From: Geodermatophilus bullaregiensis
GTDB lineage: Bacteria; Actinomycetota; Actinomycetes; Mycobacteriales; Geodermatophilaceae
NCBI RefSeq assembly: GCF_016907675.1
Contig: NZ_JAFBCJ010000001.1
Span: 248,001-312,000 of the forward strand
DNA length: 64,000 nucleotides
Direction: 5' to 3'
Below the pieces are notes generated by a model, which ran no database searches, was not told where the DNA came from, and saw only the letters and a program-made list of their open reading frames with translations. Positions 51,412 to 60,193 of this stretch are shown here, piece after piece (within the stretch, counting starts at the first letter, position 1; the number at the start of each line of letters is the position of its first letter). Both the position numbers and the translations under genes were made by a program.

Positions 51412-52449
51412 TCAGGCCCCGGCCCGGCGCGGCTCGACCGCCGCCCGCGGCCGGGGCGGCAGCCCGGCGAGCCGGTAGCACCGGTCGATCAGCGTCATGG
51501 TCGCGACCGCGTCGTCCGGGCCGGTGGGGACCGGGGACCCGTGCCGCAGCGCCGCGATCAGCGCCTCCAGCTGGTACGTGTACGACGTCCGGGTACCGCA
51601 GTGCTCGGTCCGCTCGCCGGCCGGGGTGCGCACCAGCACGCGGTCGTCCCGGTTCGGCTCGACGAACGCCGGCGCCGTGGCCTCGCCGCGCGTGCCCACG
51701 ATCCGCAGCGAGAAGTCCCTGTCCCGGTGCACCATGCTGCAGCGCACCGTGGCCGTGGCCCCGGACGGGAAGTGCAGCTCGGCGTCGAGCCACTCGTCGA
51801 CGCCCGGGGATCCCGCGCGCTCCCCGGCCCGGGCGGTGACCGGCTCCGGCTCCCCGCCGGTCCACGGCGCCAGGGTGCGCAGCACGTGCAGCCCGTAGCA
51901 GCCGAGGTCCATGAGCGCCCCGCCGGACAGGTCGAGGGACCACCGCGGGTCACCCGCGTCGGGCGGGGGCATGGCGATCGTCGCCTCGACGCGGACGACG
52001 TCGCCGAGCTCGCCCGAGCCCACCATCTCCAGCACGCGGCGCACGACCGGGTGGTGGAGGTGGTGGAACCCCTCCACCACCGTGACGCCTGCCCGTCGTG
52101 CGGCGTCGCGGACGTCGGCGGCCTCCGCGGCGTTCGAGGCGAACGGCTTCTCGGACAGCACGTGCTTGCCGGCCGCGACGGCGGCCAGGTTCCACGGACC
52201 GTGCAGCGCGTTGGGCAGCGGGTTGTAGACGACCTCCACCTCGGGGTCGGTGACGACGTCCGCGTAGGAGGCCAGCACGCGCTCGACGCCGTGCGTGCGG
52301 GCGAAGTCCTCGGCCCGGGCCCGGTCCCGGGCGGCGACCGCGACCAGCCGGCTGCCGGTGTCCCGCGCGGGGACGGCGATGGCCCGCTCGGCGATGCGGG
52401 CGGCGCCCAGGACCCCGATCCGCAGGGGCTCGACCGGGCCTGTCGTCAC
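51412..52449 (-). CDS. Gfo/Idh/MocA dehydrogenase (xylose/dihydrodiol dehydrogenase-like)
   Basis: 345 residues. GVLGAARIAERAIAVPARD is the nucleotide loop, Lys101 is in EKPF, and HHLHHPVVRRVLEMV with DLSGGALMDLGCYGLHVLR resembles D-xylose dehydrogenase and trans-dihydrodiol dehydrogenase types rather than IolG. GTG 52449 overlaps the stop of the upstream paralog (GTGA), so the two dehydrogenases are co-translated and may act in series or on each other's product. Confidence 0.88.
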   Translation of the reverse strand: MTTGPVEPLRIGVLGAARIAERAIAVPARDTGSRLVAVAARDRARAEDFARTHGVERVLASYADVVTDPEVEVVYNPLPNALHGPWNLAAVAAGKHVLSEKPFASNAAEAADVRDAARRAGVTVVEGFHHLHHPVVRRVLEMVGSGELGDVVRVEATIAMPPPDAGDPRWSLDLSGGALMDLGCYGLHVLRTLAPWTGGEPEPVTARAGERAGSPGVDEWLDAELHFPSGATATVRCSMVHRDRDFSLRIVGTRGEATAPAFVEPNRDDRVLVRTPAGERTEHCGTRTSYTYQLEALIAALRHGSPVPTGPDDAVATMTLIDRCYRLAGLPPRPRAAVEPRRAGA

Positions 52450-53453
52450 CGGTACAGCTCGGGCTGCGCGGGGAGCTCGACGGACACCCGTCCGCCGGAG
52501 TGCAGGGAGCGCAGCGCCGCGTCGGAGACCACCTGCGCGACGTGGCCGTCCCAGGCGCTGGGGCCCTGCGGCGGCCGCCCGGCGACGACCGTGTCGACCC
52601 ACTCCCGCAGCTCGACGTCGTAGGAGAGCGCGAACCGCTCCCGCCAGTCGGCCGGGACGAGACCGGCGACGGTGCCCGCGCGGCGGATGGTCACCGGGGC
52701 GGGGTCGGCCAGCTCGACGGTGCCGGTCTCGCCGGACACCTCGCAGCGGATCTCGTAGCCGTAGTGGACGTTGACCGACACCTCGAGGTCGACGAGGACG
52801 CCGTCGGCCATCTCGAAGAGCACGAGCAGCGGGTCCTGCAGCTCACCCCCGCGACTGCTCTTCCGCGGGGTGAGGACCTGGACGGCGACGATCTCCTGGC
52901 CGAACAGCCAGCGCAGCTCGTCGATCTCGTGGATCGCGGTGTCGGCGATGGACATGTCGCGGGTGTAGTGCGGCGGCACCGAGGCGTTGCGGTGCGCGCA
53001 GTGCACGAGCAGCGGGGCGCCGACGGCGCCGCCGCCGACCGCCTGCTTGAGGGCCCGGTGCGCGGGGTCGTAGCGGCGGTTGAACCCGACCTGCACCAGC
53101 CGCCGGCCGGCCGCGACCTCGGCATCGACGATCCGGCGGCACGCCTCCTGCGTGGGAGCCAGCGGCTTCTCGCAGAACACCGGCTTGCCCGCCGCGATGC
53201 AGGCCAGCACGTAGGGCTCGTGCGTCGCCCCCCAGGAGGTGACGACGACGGCGTCCACCGCGTCCGACGCGATCAGCTCCTCACCGCTGGGCATGACCTT
53301 CGCGGCGGGCAGCTGCCCGGCCACGGTCGCGGCGCGCTCGGCGTCGGCGTCGGCCACCGCGACCACCCGGCTGCCCCCGGGCCCGCCGTCCAGCCGGCGG
53401 ACGTGCTCCTGGCCGATCGTGCCGACCCCGACGACCCCCACGTCCAGCGCCAC
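52446..53453 (-). CDS. Inositol 2-dehydrogenase-like Gfo/Idh/MocA enzyme (second IolG paralog)
   Basis: 335 residues from GTG 53453 (GAGGAGGA upstream). GVGTIGQEHVRRL is the Rossmann loop, Lys96 lies in EKPL, and HCAHRNASVPPHYTRDM with IHEIDELRWLF closely match the iolG product (33156), including the catalytic histidine. A likely second inositol dehydrogenase, perhaps for a different stereoisomer. It heads a two-gene unit and lies 108 bases upstream of the end of a LacI-like gene on the same strand. Confidence 0.9.
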   Translation of the reverse strand: MALDVGVVGVGTIGQEHVRRLDGGPGGSRVVAVADADAERAATVAGQLPAAKVMPSGEELIASDAVDAVVVTSWGATHEPYVLACIAAGKPVFCEKPLAPTQEACRRIVDAEVAAGRRLVQVGFNRRYDPAHRALKQAVGGGAVGAPLLVHCAHRNASVPPHYTRDMSIADTAIHEIDELRWLFGQEIVAVQVLTPRKSSRGGELQDPLLVLFEMADGVLVDLEVSVNVHYGYEIRCEVSGETGTVELADPAPVTIRRAGTVAGLVPADWRERFALSYDVELREWVDTVVAGRPPQGPSAWDGHVAQVVSDAALRSLHSGGRVSVELPAQPELYR

Positions 53454-53560
53454 GACGTCCTCCTCGGCTCCGTGCAGCCCGCCGGGTGCGGGTCGCGCCG
53501 GGACCGAGGCTGTGGTCGGCACCACAGCGGGGTCAACGCCGGGGGACCCTCAAAAAGCCG

Positions 53561-54601
53561 TCAGGACGCGGACAGGGCCTCGGGGGGGAGGTTGTACGGG
53601 GTGACGACCTGCACCCGCGAGTGCCAGGAGCGCGGTGTGCCCGGCAGTGCGCCGTGTGCCTGCATCACCACGTGGCAGGCGCGGCGCAGGTCCAGCGCGA
53701 GGTCGTGGTGCAGCACCGCGGACAGCCGCCCCTCCCGCAGCAGCGCGAGGTTCTCGGCGTCCAGGTCGTGGGCGACGAACGCGCGGCAGGTGTGCCCGGC
53801 GTCGGCGAAGGCCGCGACGGTCGCGGCGTTGCCGCCGGCGGCGTACATCGAGTAGACCGCCGCGATGCCCGGGTCGGCGGCGAGGGCGTCCCGGACGAGC
53901 CCGCGCAGCACGTCGTCGTCCCCGGTCGCGTCCACCAGGTCGACCTGCCGCCGGCCCGGACGCAGCGCGCGGGTCGTCGCCCGGAAGCCCATCTCCCGGT
54001 CGTCCTCGCCCCGGAAGGTGCCGGTGCCGCGGGTGACGAGGACGGCGGCGTCGTCCGGCAGCCACTGGTCGAGCAGGTAGGCCGCGGTCGCACCGGCCGC
54101 CCGGTTGTCCAGGCCGACGTAGGCGATCCGGCGGCTGGTCGGCAGGTCGGTCGCGAGCGTGATGACGGGGATCCCGGCCTCGGCCAGCCGCTCGACCGCA
54201 CCGACGACCAGCGGGTGGTCGGGGGCCTTGAGCACGACACCCTGCGACCCGCGCCGGGCGATGCCGTCGAGGGTGGCCGCCAGCTCGGTCACCGCAGGGG
54301 CCTCGGCGAGGTGGAACCGCGCCCGGAACGTCGCCGGCCGGACCAGCGGCAGCTGCGACTCCAGGGCCGCGCGCACCGCGGAGGAGAAGCGGTCGGGCGC
54401 GTCGACCACCAGGTCGAGGAAGAACGTCCGCCCGGTCAGCCGCACCTGCGAGCGCTGACGGTCCAGATCCGCGATGGCGCGGTGCACCTCGTGCACGGTG
54501 CTCTGCCGTACCCCGCCGCGTCGGTTGAGGACGCGGTCGACGGTCGCCTCGGACAGGCCGGCCTGGCGGGCGATCTCGCGGATCGGGTAGGGGTGCGGCA
54601 C
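53561..54601 (-). CDS. LacI-type regulator with periplasmic-binding-protein-like domain
   Basis: 346 residues from GTG 54601. The helix-turn-helix reads PIREIARQAGLSEATVDRVL, then a hinge, then a type 1 periplasmic binding fold (GVVLKAPDHPLVVGAVERL, VGLDNRAAGATAAYLLDQWL, AVYSMYAAGGNAATVAAF) similar to CUT2 sugar-binding proteins. No ribosome binding site precedes the GTG, so the mRNA may be leaderless. It is divergent from the aldo/keto reductase and upstream of two dehydrogenases on its own strand. Ligand probably a sugar or cyclitol. Confidence 0.9.
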   Translation of the reverse strand: MPHPYPIREIARQAGLSEATVDRVLNRRGGVRQSTVHEVHRAIADLDRQRSQVRLTGRTFFLDLVVDAPDRFSSAVRAALESQLPLVRPATFRARFHLAEAPAVTELAATLDGIARRGSQGVVLKAPDHPLVVGAVERLAEAGIPVITLATDLPTSRRIAYVGLDNRAAGATAAYLLDQWLPDDAAVLVTRGTGTFRGEDDREMGFRATTRALRPGRRQVDLVDATGDDDVLRGLVRDALAADPGIAAVYSMYAAGGNAATVAAFADAGHTCRAFVAHDLDAENLALLREGRLSAVLHHDLALDLRRACHVVMQAHGALPGTPRSWHSRVQVVTPYNLPPEALSAS

Positions 54602-54642
54602 GGGACCAGTCTGAGGGGTCCCTGAGGGATCGCCGAGGTTGC

Positions 54643-54652
54643 CGGGTACCCG
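54643..54652. promoter_or_regulatory. Possible operator between LacI-type and AKR genes
   Basis: cgggtacccg is a perfect 10-bp palindrome within the 72-base divergent promoter. Short and GC-rich, so chance is possible. Confidence 0.35.
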
Positions 54653-54673
54653 TGGGCTCACGAGGCTGGCGGG

Positions 54674-55510
54674 ATGACCACGGTCCCGGACGTCCAGCTC
54701 GCCGACGGTGTAGCGATCCCCCAGCTCGGTCTGGGCACCGCCCGGCTCCCCGACGAGGAGACGCGGCGGATCGTCCGCGAGGCGCTCGAGGTCGGCTACC
54801 GGTTCGTCGACACCGCCGCCAGCTACGAGAACGAGCGCGGTGTCGGGCAGGCCGTCGCCGACTCGGGACTCCCGCGCGAGGAGGTGTTCGTCTCCACCAA
54901 GCTGCGCGGCAGGGAGCAGGGGTTCGACTCGGCGAAGCAGGCACTGCGGGCCAGCCTCGACCGGCTCGGACTGGAGTACGTGGACCTCTACCTCATCCAC
55001 TGGCCGCTCCCCCGGCTCGACCGCTACGTCGAGTCGTGGCTGGCGATGGAGGAGCTCCTCGCGGAGGGGCTCACCCGCGCCATCGGCGTCTCCAACTTCC
55101 TGCCCGAGCACCTCGACCGGCTCGCCGCCGCCTCCTCGACGGTGCCGGCGGTCAACCAGATCGAGTGCCACCCGCGCGACCCGCAGCTCGATCAGCGCGC
55201 TGATGACGCCCGCCGCGGGATCGTCACCGAGTCGTGGTCGCCGCTGGCCAACGGCGGGCAGCTGCTGCGGCAGCCGGTGCTCGCCGGGATCGGCGAACGG
55301 CACGGCCGGACGCCGGCGCAGGTGGTCCTGCGTTGGCACGTGCAGCAGCAGCTGGTGACCTTCCCGAAGGCGTCGTCCCGCGGCCGGCTGGTCGAGAACC
55401 TCGACGTCTTCGACTTCGGGCTGACCGACGAGGACCTGGCCGGCATCGCCACGCTCGCCGACGGCACCCGCGTCAACGGCCAGTACCCCGACGTCTGGGA
55501 GGAGTTCTGA
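54674..55510 (+). CDS. Aldo/keto reductase
   Basis: 278-residue NADPH-dependent carbonyl reductase of the AKR5-like branch. The catalytic tetrad is intact: Asp46, Tyr51, Lys76 and His109 (in DLYLIHWP). The substrate loop and cofactor segment VTFPKASSRGRLVENLDVFDF are normal. One segment (HPRDPQLDQRADDARRGI) is slightly shorter than in relatives. It probably reduces a keto sugar or inosose. A cccgtc-gggat-gacggg hairpin follows the stop and precedes the PhyH gene by about 100 bases. Confidence 0.92.
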   Translation: MTTVPDVQLADGVAIPQLGLGTARLPDEETRRIVREALEVGYRFVDTAASYENERGVGQAVADSGLPREEVFVSTKLRGREQGFDSAKQALRASLDRLGLEYVDLYLIHWPLPRLDRYVESWLAMEELLAEGLTRAIGVSNFLPEHLDRLAAASSTVPAVNQIECHPRDPQLDQRADDARRGIVTESWSPLANGGQLLRQPVLAGIGERHGRTPAQVVLRWHVQQQLVTFPKASSRGRLVENLDVFDFGLTDEDLAGIATLADGTRVNGQYPDVWEEF

Positions 55511-55512
55511 GG

Positions 55513-55529
55513 CCCGTCGGGATGACGGG
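55513..55529. terminator. Weak hairpin after the aldo/keto reductase
   Basis: cccgtc (55513-55518) and gacggg (55524-55529) pair around a 5-base loop, followed by ttctt, two bases past the stop. A modest terminator that may let some transcripts continue into the dioxygenase gene. Confidence 0.45.
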
Positions 55530-55614
55530 TTCTTGACGGGTCGGCGGCCTTGTCGGCCTCGCACCGGCCCGGCAGGCTCGACGGCACTCCACCCCGCACA
55601 GACAGGACGAGGCC

Positions 55615-56814
55615 ATGACCGCACCCGTCACCGCCCGGACCACCCCCGGCTGGTTCACCGCGGACGACTGCCGCCTGGAGGACTTCCGCGCGGTCGTCGA
55701 GACGACCACCGACCTCGCCGCCTATCCGCACGCCGACGAGGTGCGGGAGAACGTCCTGGTCTACGGCTCGCGGCTGCGCGACTCCGTCGCCACCCCCGAG
55801 GGGCGCCGGGACGTGCAGACCGAGCTGGCCCGCGCGCTCGCCGACGGGCCGGGGATCGTCGTCTTCGCCGGCGCCTTCCCCGACACCGGCGTCGTCGACC
55901 GGGCCACGGCCGTCTTCGAGGCGCTGATCGCCGAGCAGCAGGCCGCCGGTGTGACGGCCGGGGACCACTTCGCCAAGCCGGGCGCGAACGACCGGGTGTG
56001 GGGCGCGCTGGACAAGTTCGCCGTCCGGGACCCGGAGGCCTTCGCCGCCTACTACGGCAACGACGTGACCGCGCTGGTCTCGGAGGCGTGGCTGGGCCGC
56101 GGCTACCAGCTCACCAGCCAGGTCAACGTGGTCAACCCCGGCGGCCAGGCCCAGGTCGCCCACCGCGACTACCACCTCGGCTTCATGTCCGAGGAGCAGG
56201 CCCTGGCCTACCCGGCCCACGTGCACCAGCTCTCCCCCGTCATGACCCTGCAGGGGGCGGTGGCCCACTGCGACATGCCGGTGGAGACCGGGCCGACGAT
56301 GTACCTGCCGCACTCGCAGAAGTACGCCCCTGGCTACGTCGCCTTCCACCGGTCGGAGTTCACCGCGTACTTCGACGAGCACTTCGTCCAGCTGCCGCTG
56401 CGCACGGGCGACGCCGCCTTCTTCAACCCGGCGCTGTTCCACGGCGCCGGCACCAACCGGTCGTCCGGCGTCCGGCGCATGGCCAACCTGCTGCAGGTCT
56501 CCTCCGCCTTCGGCCGGGCGATGGAGACCGTCGACCGCGACGCGATGTGCCGCGCCCTGTACCCGGTCCTGCTCGCGCAGCGGGCCGCCGGCGTCGACGA
56601 GCGCACGCTGCGCACCGTCCTCGCCGCCTCGGCCGAGGGCTACGCCTTCCCGACCAACCTCGACCGCGACCAGCCGATCGGCGGCCTGGCCCCGGAGACC
56701 CAGGCCGAGCTGGTCTGGCGAGCCCTGCAGGAGGAGTGGACGCCCGACGCCCTGGACGCCGAACTCACCGCCCAGGCCGGACGGCACGCCAGCGGGCTCG
56801 GCCCGGACGACTGA
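55615..56814 (+). CDS. Phytanoyl-CoA dioxygenase (PhyH) family protein
   Basis: 399-residue Fe(II)/2-oxoglutarate oxygenase-like protein. The facial triad is present: His183 and Asp185 in HRDYHLGF and His276 in ALFHGAGTNRS, with Arg282 placed to bind 2-oxoglutarate. An N-terminal helical region of about 130 residues is longer than in typical PhyH. ATG 55615 has GGACGAGG upstream. Proteins of this group hydroxylate or demethylate many small molecules. The neighbourhood of aldo/keto reductase and cyclitol dehydrogenases suggests a sugar-like substrate, but this is unproven. Confidence 0.88.
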   Translation: MTAPVTARTTPGWFTADDCRLEDFRAVVETTTDLAAYPHADEVRENVLVYGSRLRDSVATPEGRRDVQTELARALADGPGIVVFAGAFPDTGVVDRATAVFEALIAEQQAAGVTAGDHFAKPGANDRVWGALDKFAVRDPEAFAAYYGNDVTALVSEAWLGRGYQLTSQVNVVNPGGQAQVAHRDYHLGFMSEEQALAYPAHVHQLSPVMTLQGAVAHCDMPVETGPTMYLPHSQKYAPGYVAFHRSEFTAYFDEHFVQLPLRTGDAAFFNPALFHGAGTNRSSGVRRMANLLQVSSAFGRAMETVDRDAMCRALYPVLLAQRAAGVDERTLRTVLAASAEGYAFPTNLDRDQPIGGLAPETQAELVWRALQEEWTPDALDAELTAQAGRHASGLGPDD

Positions 56815-56974
56815 CACCGCGCCCCGGGGGATCCCGGGCGGCACTCCCGGCCGACCACGCCACGGCGGCGGCGACACGCGGGCCGGCCGCGGCGTGTCAC
56901 CACGCCGGCTCCGTGGCCGTCGCGGACGGGGTCCCGTGACCCACGCGCACGGGGTGCGGCCGGAGCCCCGGACA

Positions 56975-57018
56975 CGGCTCCGCCGGCCGGGTCCACGGGG
57001 ACCCGGCCGGCGGAGCCG
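56975..57018. terminator. Strong bidirectional terminator hairpin
   Basis: cggctccgccggccgggt (56975-56992) and acccggccggcggagccg (57001-57018) form a perfect 18-bp stem with an 8-base loop between the convergent PhyH gene and the ABC transporter operon. Confidence 0.85.
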
Positions 57019-57053
57019 GTGACGGGAGGCGGAGTCCGAGGGCGCTGGAGGAC

Positions 57054-57869
57054 TCAGCGCTTCAGCTCGTGCTGGAGCTCGGCGAGCTCCTGGCCACCGG
57101 CCATCTCGGCGGTGAGCTCCTCGAGCGTGACCTCCGAGCGCTTCTTGTCCAGCACCCGGCGACCGAGCTTCAGGATGATGAAGTGGTCGCCCACCAGGTA
57201 GGCGTGGTGCGGGTTGTGGGTGATGAACACGACGCCGAGGCCGGCGTCACGGGCCGCGGCCGTGTACTTGAGCACCACACCGGACTGCTTGACACCCAGC
57301 GCGGCGGTCGGCTCGTCGAGGATCAGCACCCGGGCACCGAAGTAGACCGCGCGGGCGATCGCGACGCACTGCCGCTGACCGCCGGAGAGGGTCCCGATCG
57401 GCTGGTTGATGTCCTTGACCGTGATGCCCATCTTCTTGAGCTCGGTGTCGGCGATCTCGCGCATCGACTTGATGTCCAGCGGGGCCAGGGGGTACCTGCC
57501 CTTCCGGAGCTCCGAGCCGAGGAAGAAGTTCCGCCACACCTCCATGAGCCCGACGACGGCGAGGTCCTGGTAGACCGTGGCGATCCCGGTGTCGAGGGAC
57601 TCGCGGGGCGAGGAGAAGTGCCGGTCCTCCCCGTGGACCTTCAGGGTGCCCTCGCTGTGCGGGTGCAGGCCTGAGATGATCTTGATCAGGGTGGACTTGC
57701 CGGCGCCGTTGTCCCCCAGGACGCAGGTGACCTCGCCGGCGTTGACCGTCAGGTTGACGCCCTCCAGCGCGCGGATCGCGCCGTAGGCCTTGCCCACGCC
57801 CTGCATCTCGACGAGGGGTGTGCCCTTCGTCAGATCGGACGCAGCGTGCTCGGCGATGGTGTCGGTCAT
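57054..57869 (-). CDS. Sugar ABC transporter ATP-binding protein (CUT2, single domain)
   Basis: 271 residues. Walker A GDNGAGKST is at 52-60, the Q-loop is in ATVYQDLAVV, the signature LSGGQRQ is at about 164, and Walker B with DEPTAAL at about 187 precedes the H-loop. Most ribose-type importers use a fused two-domain ATPase of about 500 residues; this one has one domain, as in the FrcA fructose importer branch, and would dimerise. One base separates it from the permease stop. A terminator follows. Probably powers uptake of an inositol or a sugar. Confidence 0.93.
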   Translation of the reverse strand: MTDTIAEHAASDLTKGTPLVEMQGVGKAYGAIRALEGVNLTVNAGEVTCVLGDNGAGKSTLIKIISGLHPHSEGTLKVHGEDRHFSSPRESLDTGIATVYQDLAVVGLMEVWRNFFLGSELRKGRYPLAPLDIKSMREIADTELKKMGITVKDINQPIGTLSGGQRQCVAIARAVYFGARVLILDEPTAALGVKQSGVVLKYTAAARDAGLGVVFITHNPHHAYLVGDHFIILKLGRRVLDKKRSEVTLEELTAEMAGGQELAELQHELKR

Positions 57870-57870
57870 G

Positions 57871-58944
57871 TCACTTCCTCTGTGCCGCGTAGTTCTTGAT
57901 GTACAGGTTGACCAGGACGGCGAGCAGCAACATCACGCCCAGGAAGGTGCGGAACCAGTTCGGGTCCCAGCCGGCGAAGACGATCCCCTGGGTGGTCATG
58001 CCGAAGATGACCGCGCCGAGGGCCGAGCCGACCGCCGAGCCGTACCCGCCGGTGAGCAGCGCGCCGCCGACGACCGCGGCGATGATGTAGACGAACTCGT
58101 TCCCGACGCCGATGCCGGCCTGGACGGAGCTGAAGTTCATCAGCAGGTGCATCCCGAGGAACCAGGCGAGGAAGCCGACGGCCATGAACAGGCCGATCTT
58201 CACCTTCTTGACCGGTACACCGACCGCCCGGGCGCTGGCCTCGTTCCCGCCGGAGGCGAAGATCCAGTTGCCGACGCGGGTGCGCAGGAGCACCCAGGTG
58301 CCGATGGCCACGAACAGCACCCACCACAGCACCGTGATCTTCAGCGTGATGATGCCGAGGTCCACGTCGGAGGCGAAGACCGCCCGGGCCGAGGAGAAGC
58401 CGTCGAGCCGGCTCACGTTCGGGGAGGCGACCGCTCCGGTGATCAGCTTGGTCACGCCCAGGTTGATCCCCTGCAGGACGAAGAACGTGCTGAGTGTGAC
58501 CAGGAAGCTCGGGATCCCGGTGCGCACCACCAGGTACCCGTTGAGGAAGCCGATCGCCAGCGCCACGACGAGGCTGACGATCACGCCGACCCACACGTTG
58601 AGACTCAACTGGTAGCAGAACATCGCCGCGGTCAACGCCGCGGTCGTCACTGCCACACCGGAGGAGAGGTCGAACTCGCCGCCGATCATCAGCAGTGCCA
58701 CCCCGACCGCCACGATCCCGATCGTGGAGCTGGCGTAGAGGTAGGTCGACGCCGCCGGGAGGGTCCGGAACGTGGGCGCGACCGCGTAGAAGAAGGCGAA
58801 GATCGCGACGGCGGCGGCAAGGGCGCCGACCTCGGGTCGGGCGAGGACGCGGGAGAGCAATGACTTCTGGACCCGCGCCGGGCCGGCCGAGCCCGGCGGT
58901 GGGGCGGACGGTGCGGAGGGCTGTGTCGCCACGGACGAGCTCAT
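57871..58944 (-). CDS. Sugar ABC transporter permease (CUT2)
   Basis: 357 residues from ATG 58944 (GGAG upstream). A Ser/Pro/Ala-rich N terminus precedes about nine or ten membrane helices. The CUT2 hallmarks are GIVAVGVALLMIGGEFDLSSG, VVRTGIPSFLVTLSTFFVLQG and the cytoplasmic loop IFASGGNEASARAVGVPVKKVK that couples to the ATPase. Relatives transport ribose, inositol and other small sugars. Middle gene of a binding protein-permease-ATPase operon. Confidence 0.93.
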   Translation of the reverse strand: MSSSVATQPSAPSAPPPGSAGPARVQKSLLSRVLARPEVGALAAAVAIFAFFYAVAPTFRTLPAASTYLYASSTIGIVAVGVALLMIGGEFDLSSGVAVTTAALTAAMFCYQLSLNVWVGVIVSLVVALAIGFLNGYLVVRTGIPSFLVTLSTFFVLQGINLGVTKLITGAVASPNVSRLDGFSSARAVFASDVDLGIITLKITVLWWVLFVAIGTWVLLRTRVGNWIFASGGNEASARAVGVPVKKVKIGLFMAVGFLAWFLGMHLLMNFSSVQAGIGVGNEFVYIIAAVVGGALLTGGYGSAVGSALGAVIFGMTTQGIVFAGWDPNWFRTFLGVMLLLAVLVNLYIKNYAAQRK

Positions 58945-59014
58945 GTGCCTGCTCCAGGGGGCGTGAGGGGAGGAGGGGGAGCCGGGCACTGACCCGGCTC
59001 CCCCGCGAGCGGGA

Positions 59015-59995
59015 CTACCGGGTGTTGTTCTCGGTGTAGGGCTGGATCGCGTCGATGTTGCTCGAGTCGACGATCGACGGACCGGTCAGGACCGGACCGC
59101 CACCGCCGATGTCGTTGCCGTTGGTCAGGTTCAGCCACAGCGAGGTGACGGCCATGTAGCCCTGCACGTAGGGCTGCTGGTCGACCGAGAACGCGATGCC
59201 GCCGTCGGCGATCTGCTGGGCGACGTCGGCGTTCAGGTCGAACGTGGCCACCTGGGCCTGGCTGCCGGCGTCGGCGATGGACTGCTGCGCGGCCAGGGCG
59301 ATGTCGGCACCCAGGGCCACGACGTTGGCCACCGACGGGTCCTGCTGCAGCTTGGCGCCGATGGTCTGCTGCACCGACGGCAGGTCGCGGCCGTTGACGT
59401 AGAGGACCTCGGTGCCGGGGCTGGTCTTCGCCACCCCGGCGCAGCGCGTCTCCAGCTGGACCTGCCCCTGCTCCTGGATGACGCACACGGTCTTACCGGG
59501 GTTGTCCTGGCTGATCTTCGCGCCCACGGCCTGGCCGGCGAGGTCCTCGTTCGAGCCGAAGTACATGAGCAGGCCGTAGTCGAGGTACGCGTCGCCGCCG
59601 GCGTTGAACGCCACGGTCGGGATGCCTGCCTCGACCGCGGCCTGGGCGGCCGGCCCGATGGCGTCGGGGTTGGGCATGGTCACCGCCAGGCCGTCGACCT
59701 CGCTGCTCACCTGGTTCTGGATCAGGGTCGCCTGGTTGCCGGCGTCGGGGTCCTGCGAGTAGTTCAGCGTGATGTTGTGGTTCGCCGCGGCCGCTTCCGC
59801 GCCGTTGCGGATCTTGTCCCAGAACGTGTCGCCGGGGGCCTCGTGGGTGATCATCGCGATGGTGTACTCCTCGCCCGCGGCGGCACCCTCGCTCCCCTCG
59901 TCCTGAGCACCTCCCCCACTGCTGCACGCGGCGAGCGCCGTGGCGGCGGCGGTCACGGCCACCACCACCTGGAGCGATCTACGGGTGGTCCTCAT
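59015..59995 (-). CDS. Sugar ABC transporter substrate-binding lipoprotein (CUT2)
   Basis: 326 residues from ATG 59995 (GAGGAG upstream). Residues 1-24 form a lipoprotein signal with lipobox LAAC, followed by a flexible GSEGAAAGEE linker. The mature domain is a type 1 periplasmic binding fold (IAMITHEAPGDTFWDKIRNG, SSEVDGLAVTMPNPDAI, VAFNAGGDAY, VVALGADIALAAQ). Inositol- and ribose-binding proteins belong here. An IolR-like operator 87 bases upstream supports induction with the inositol genes; no direct ligand evidence exists. First gene of the transporter operon. Confidence 0.94.
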   Translation of the reverse strand: MRTTRRSLQVVVAVTAAATALAACSSGGGAQDEGSEGAAAGEEYTIAMITHEAPGDTFWDKIRNGAEAAAANHNITLNYSQDPDAGNQATLIQNQVSSEVDGLAVTMPNPDAIGPAAQAAVEAGIPTVAFNAGGDAYLDYGLLMYFGSNEDLAGQAVGAKISQDNPGKTVCVIQEQGQVQLETRCAGVAKTSPGTEVLYVNGRDLPSVQQTIGAKLQQDPSVANVVALGADIALAAQQSIADAGSQAQVATFDLNADVAQQIADGGIAFSVDQQPYVQGYMAVTSLWLNLTNGNDIGGGGPVLTGPSIVDSSNIDAIQPYTENNTR

Positions 59996-60081
59996 CAGCG
60001 TCTCCTCGTCCGGGTGGCCACCCCGCCGGCGGCCGCGGGCCTGCCCAGTCACCGGACGCCGACCCCGACGGCGCGATCCTC

Positions 60082-60093
60082 ATGTCTGGACAT
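60082..60093. promoter_or_regulatory. IolR-like site, ABC transporter promoter
   Basis: atgtctggacat is a perfect 5-2-5 inverted repeat, 87 bases upstream of the binding protein start. It differs from the 42498 site only in the two spacer bases. Extra half-sites (catg at 60098, atgtgaca near 60107) cluster beside it. Confidence 0.65.
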
Positions 60094-60193
60094 ATGAACA
60101 TGAGGAATGTGACACGGCCCACCATGGTCGTCAAGGGTCCTCCTCGTCCGCCGTGGCGCCCAGCCCCGGGAGGAACCCAGGTGGGACGCCTGT

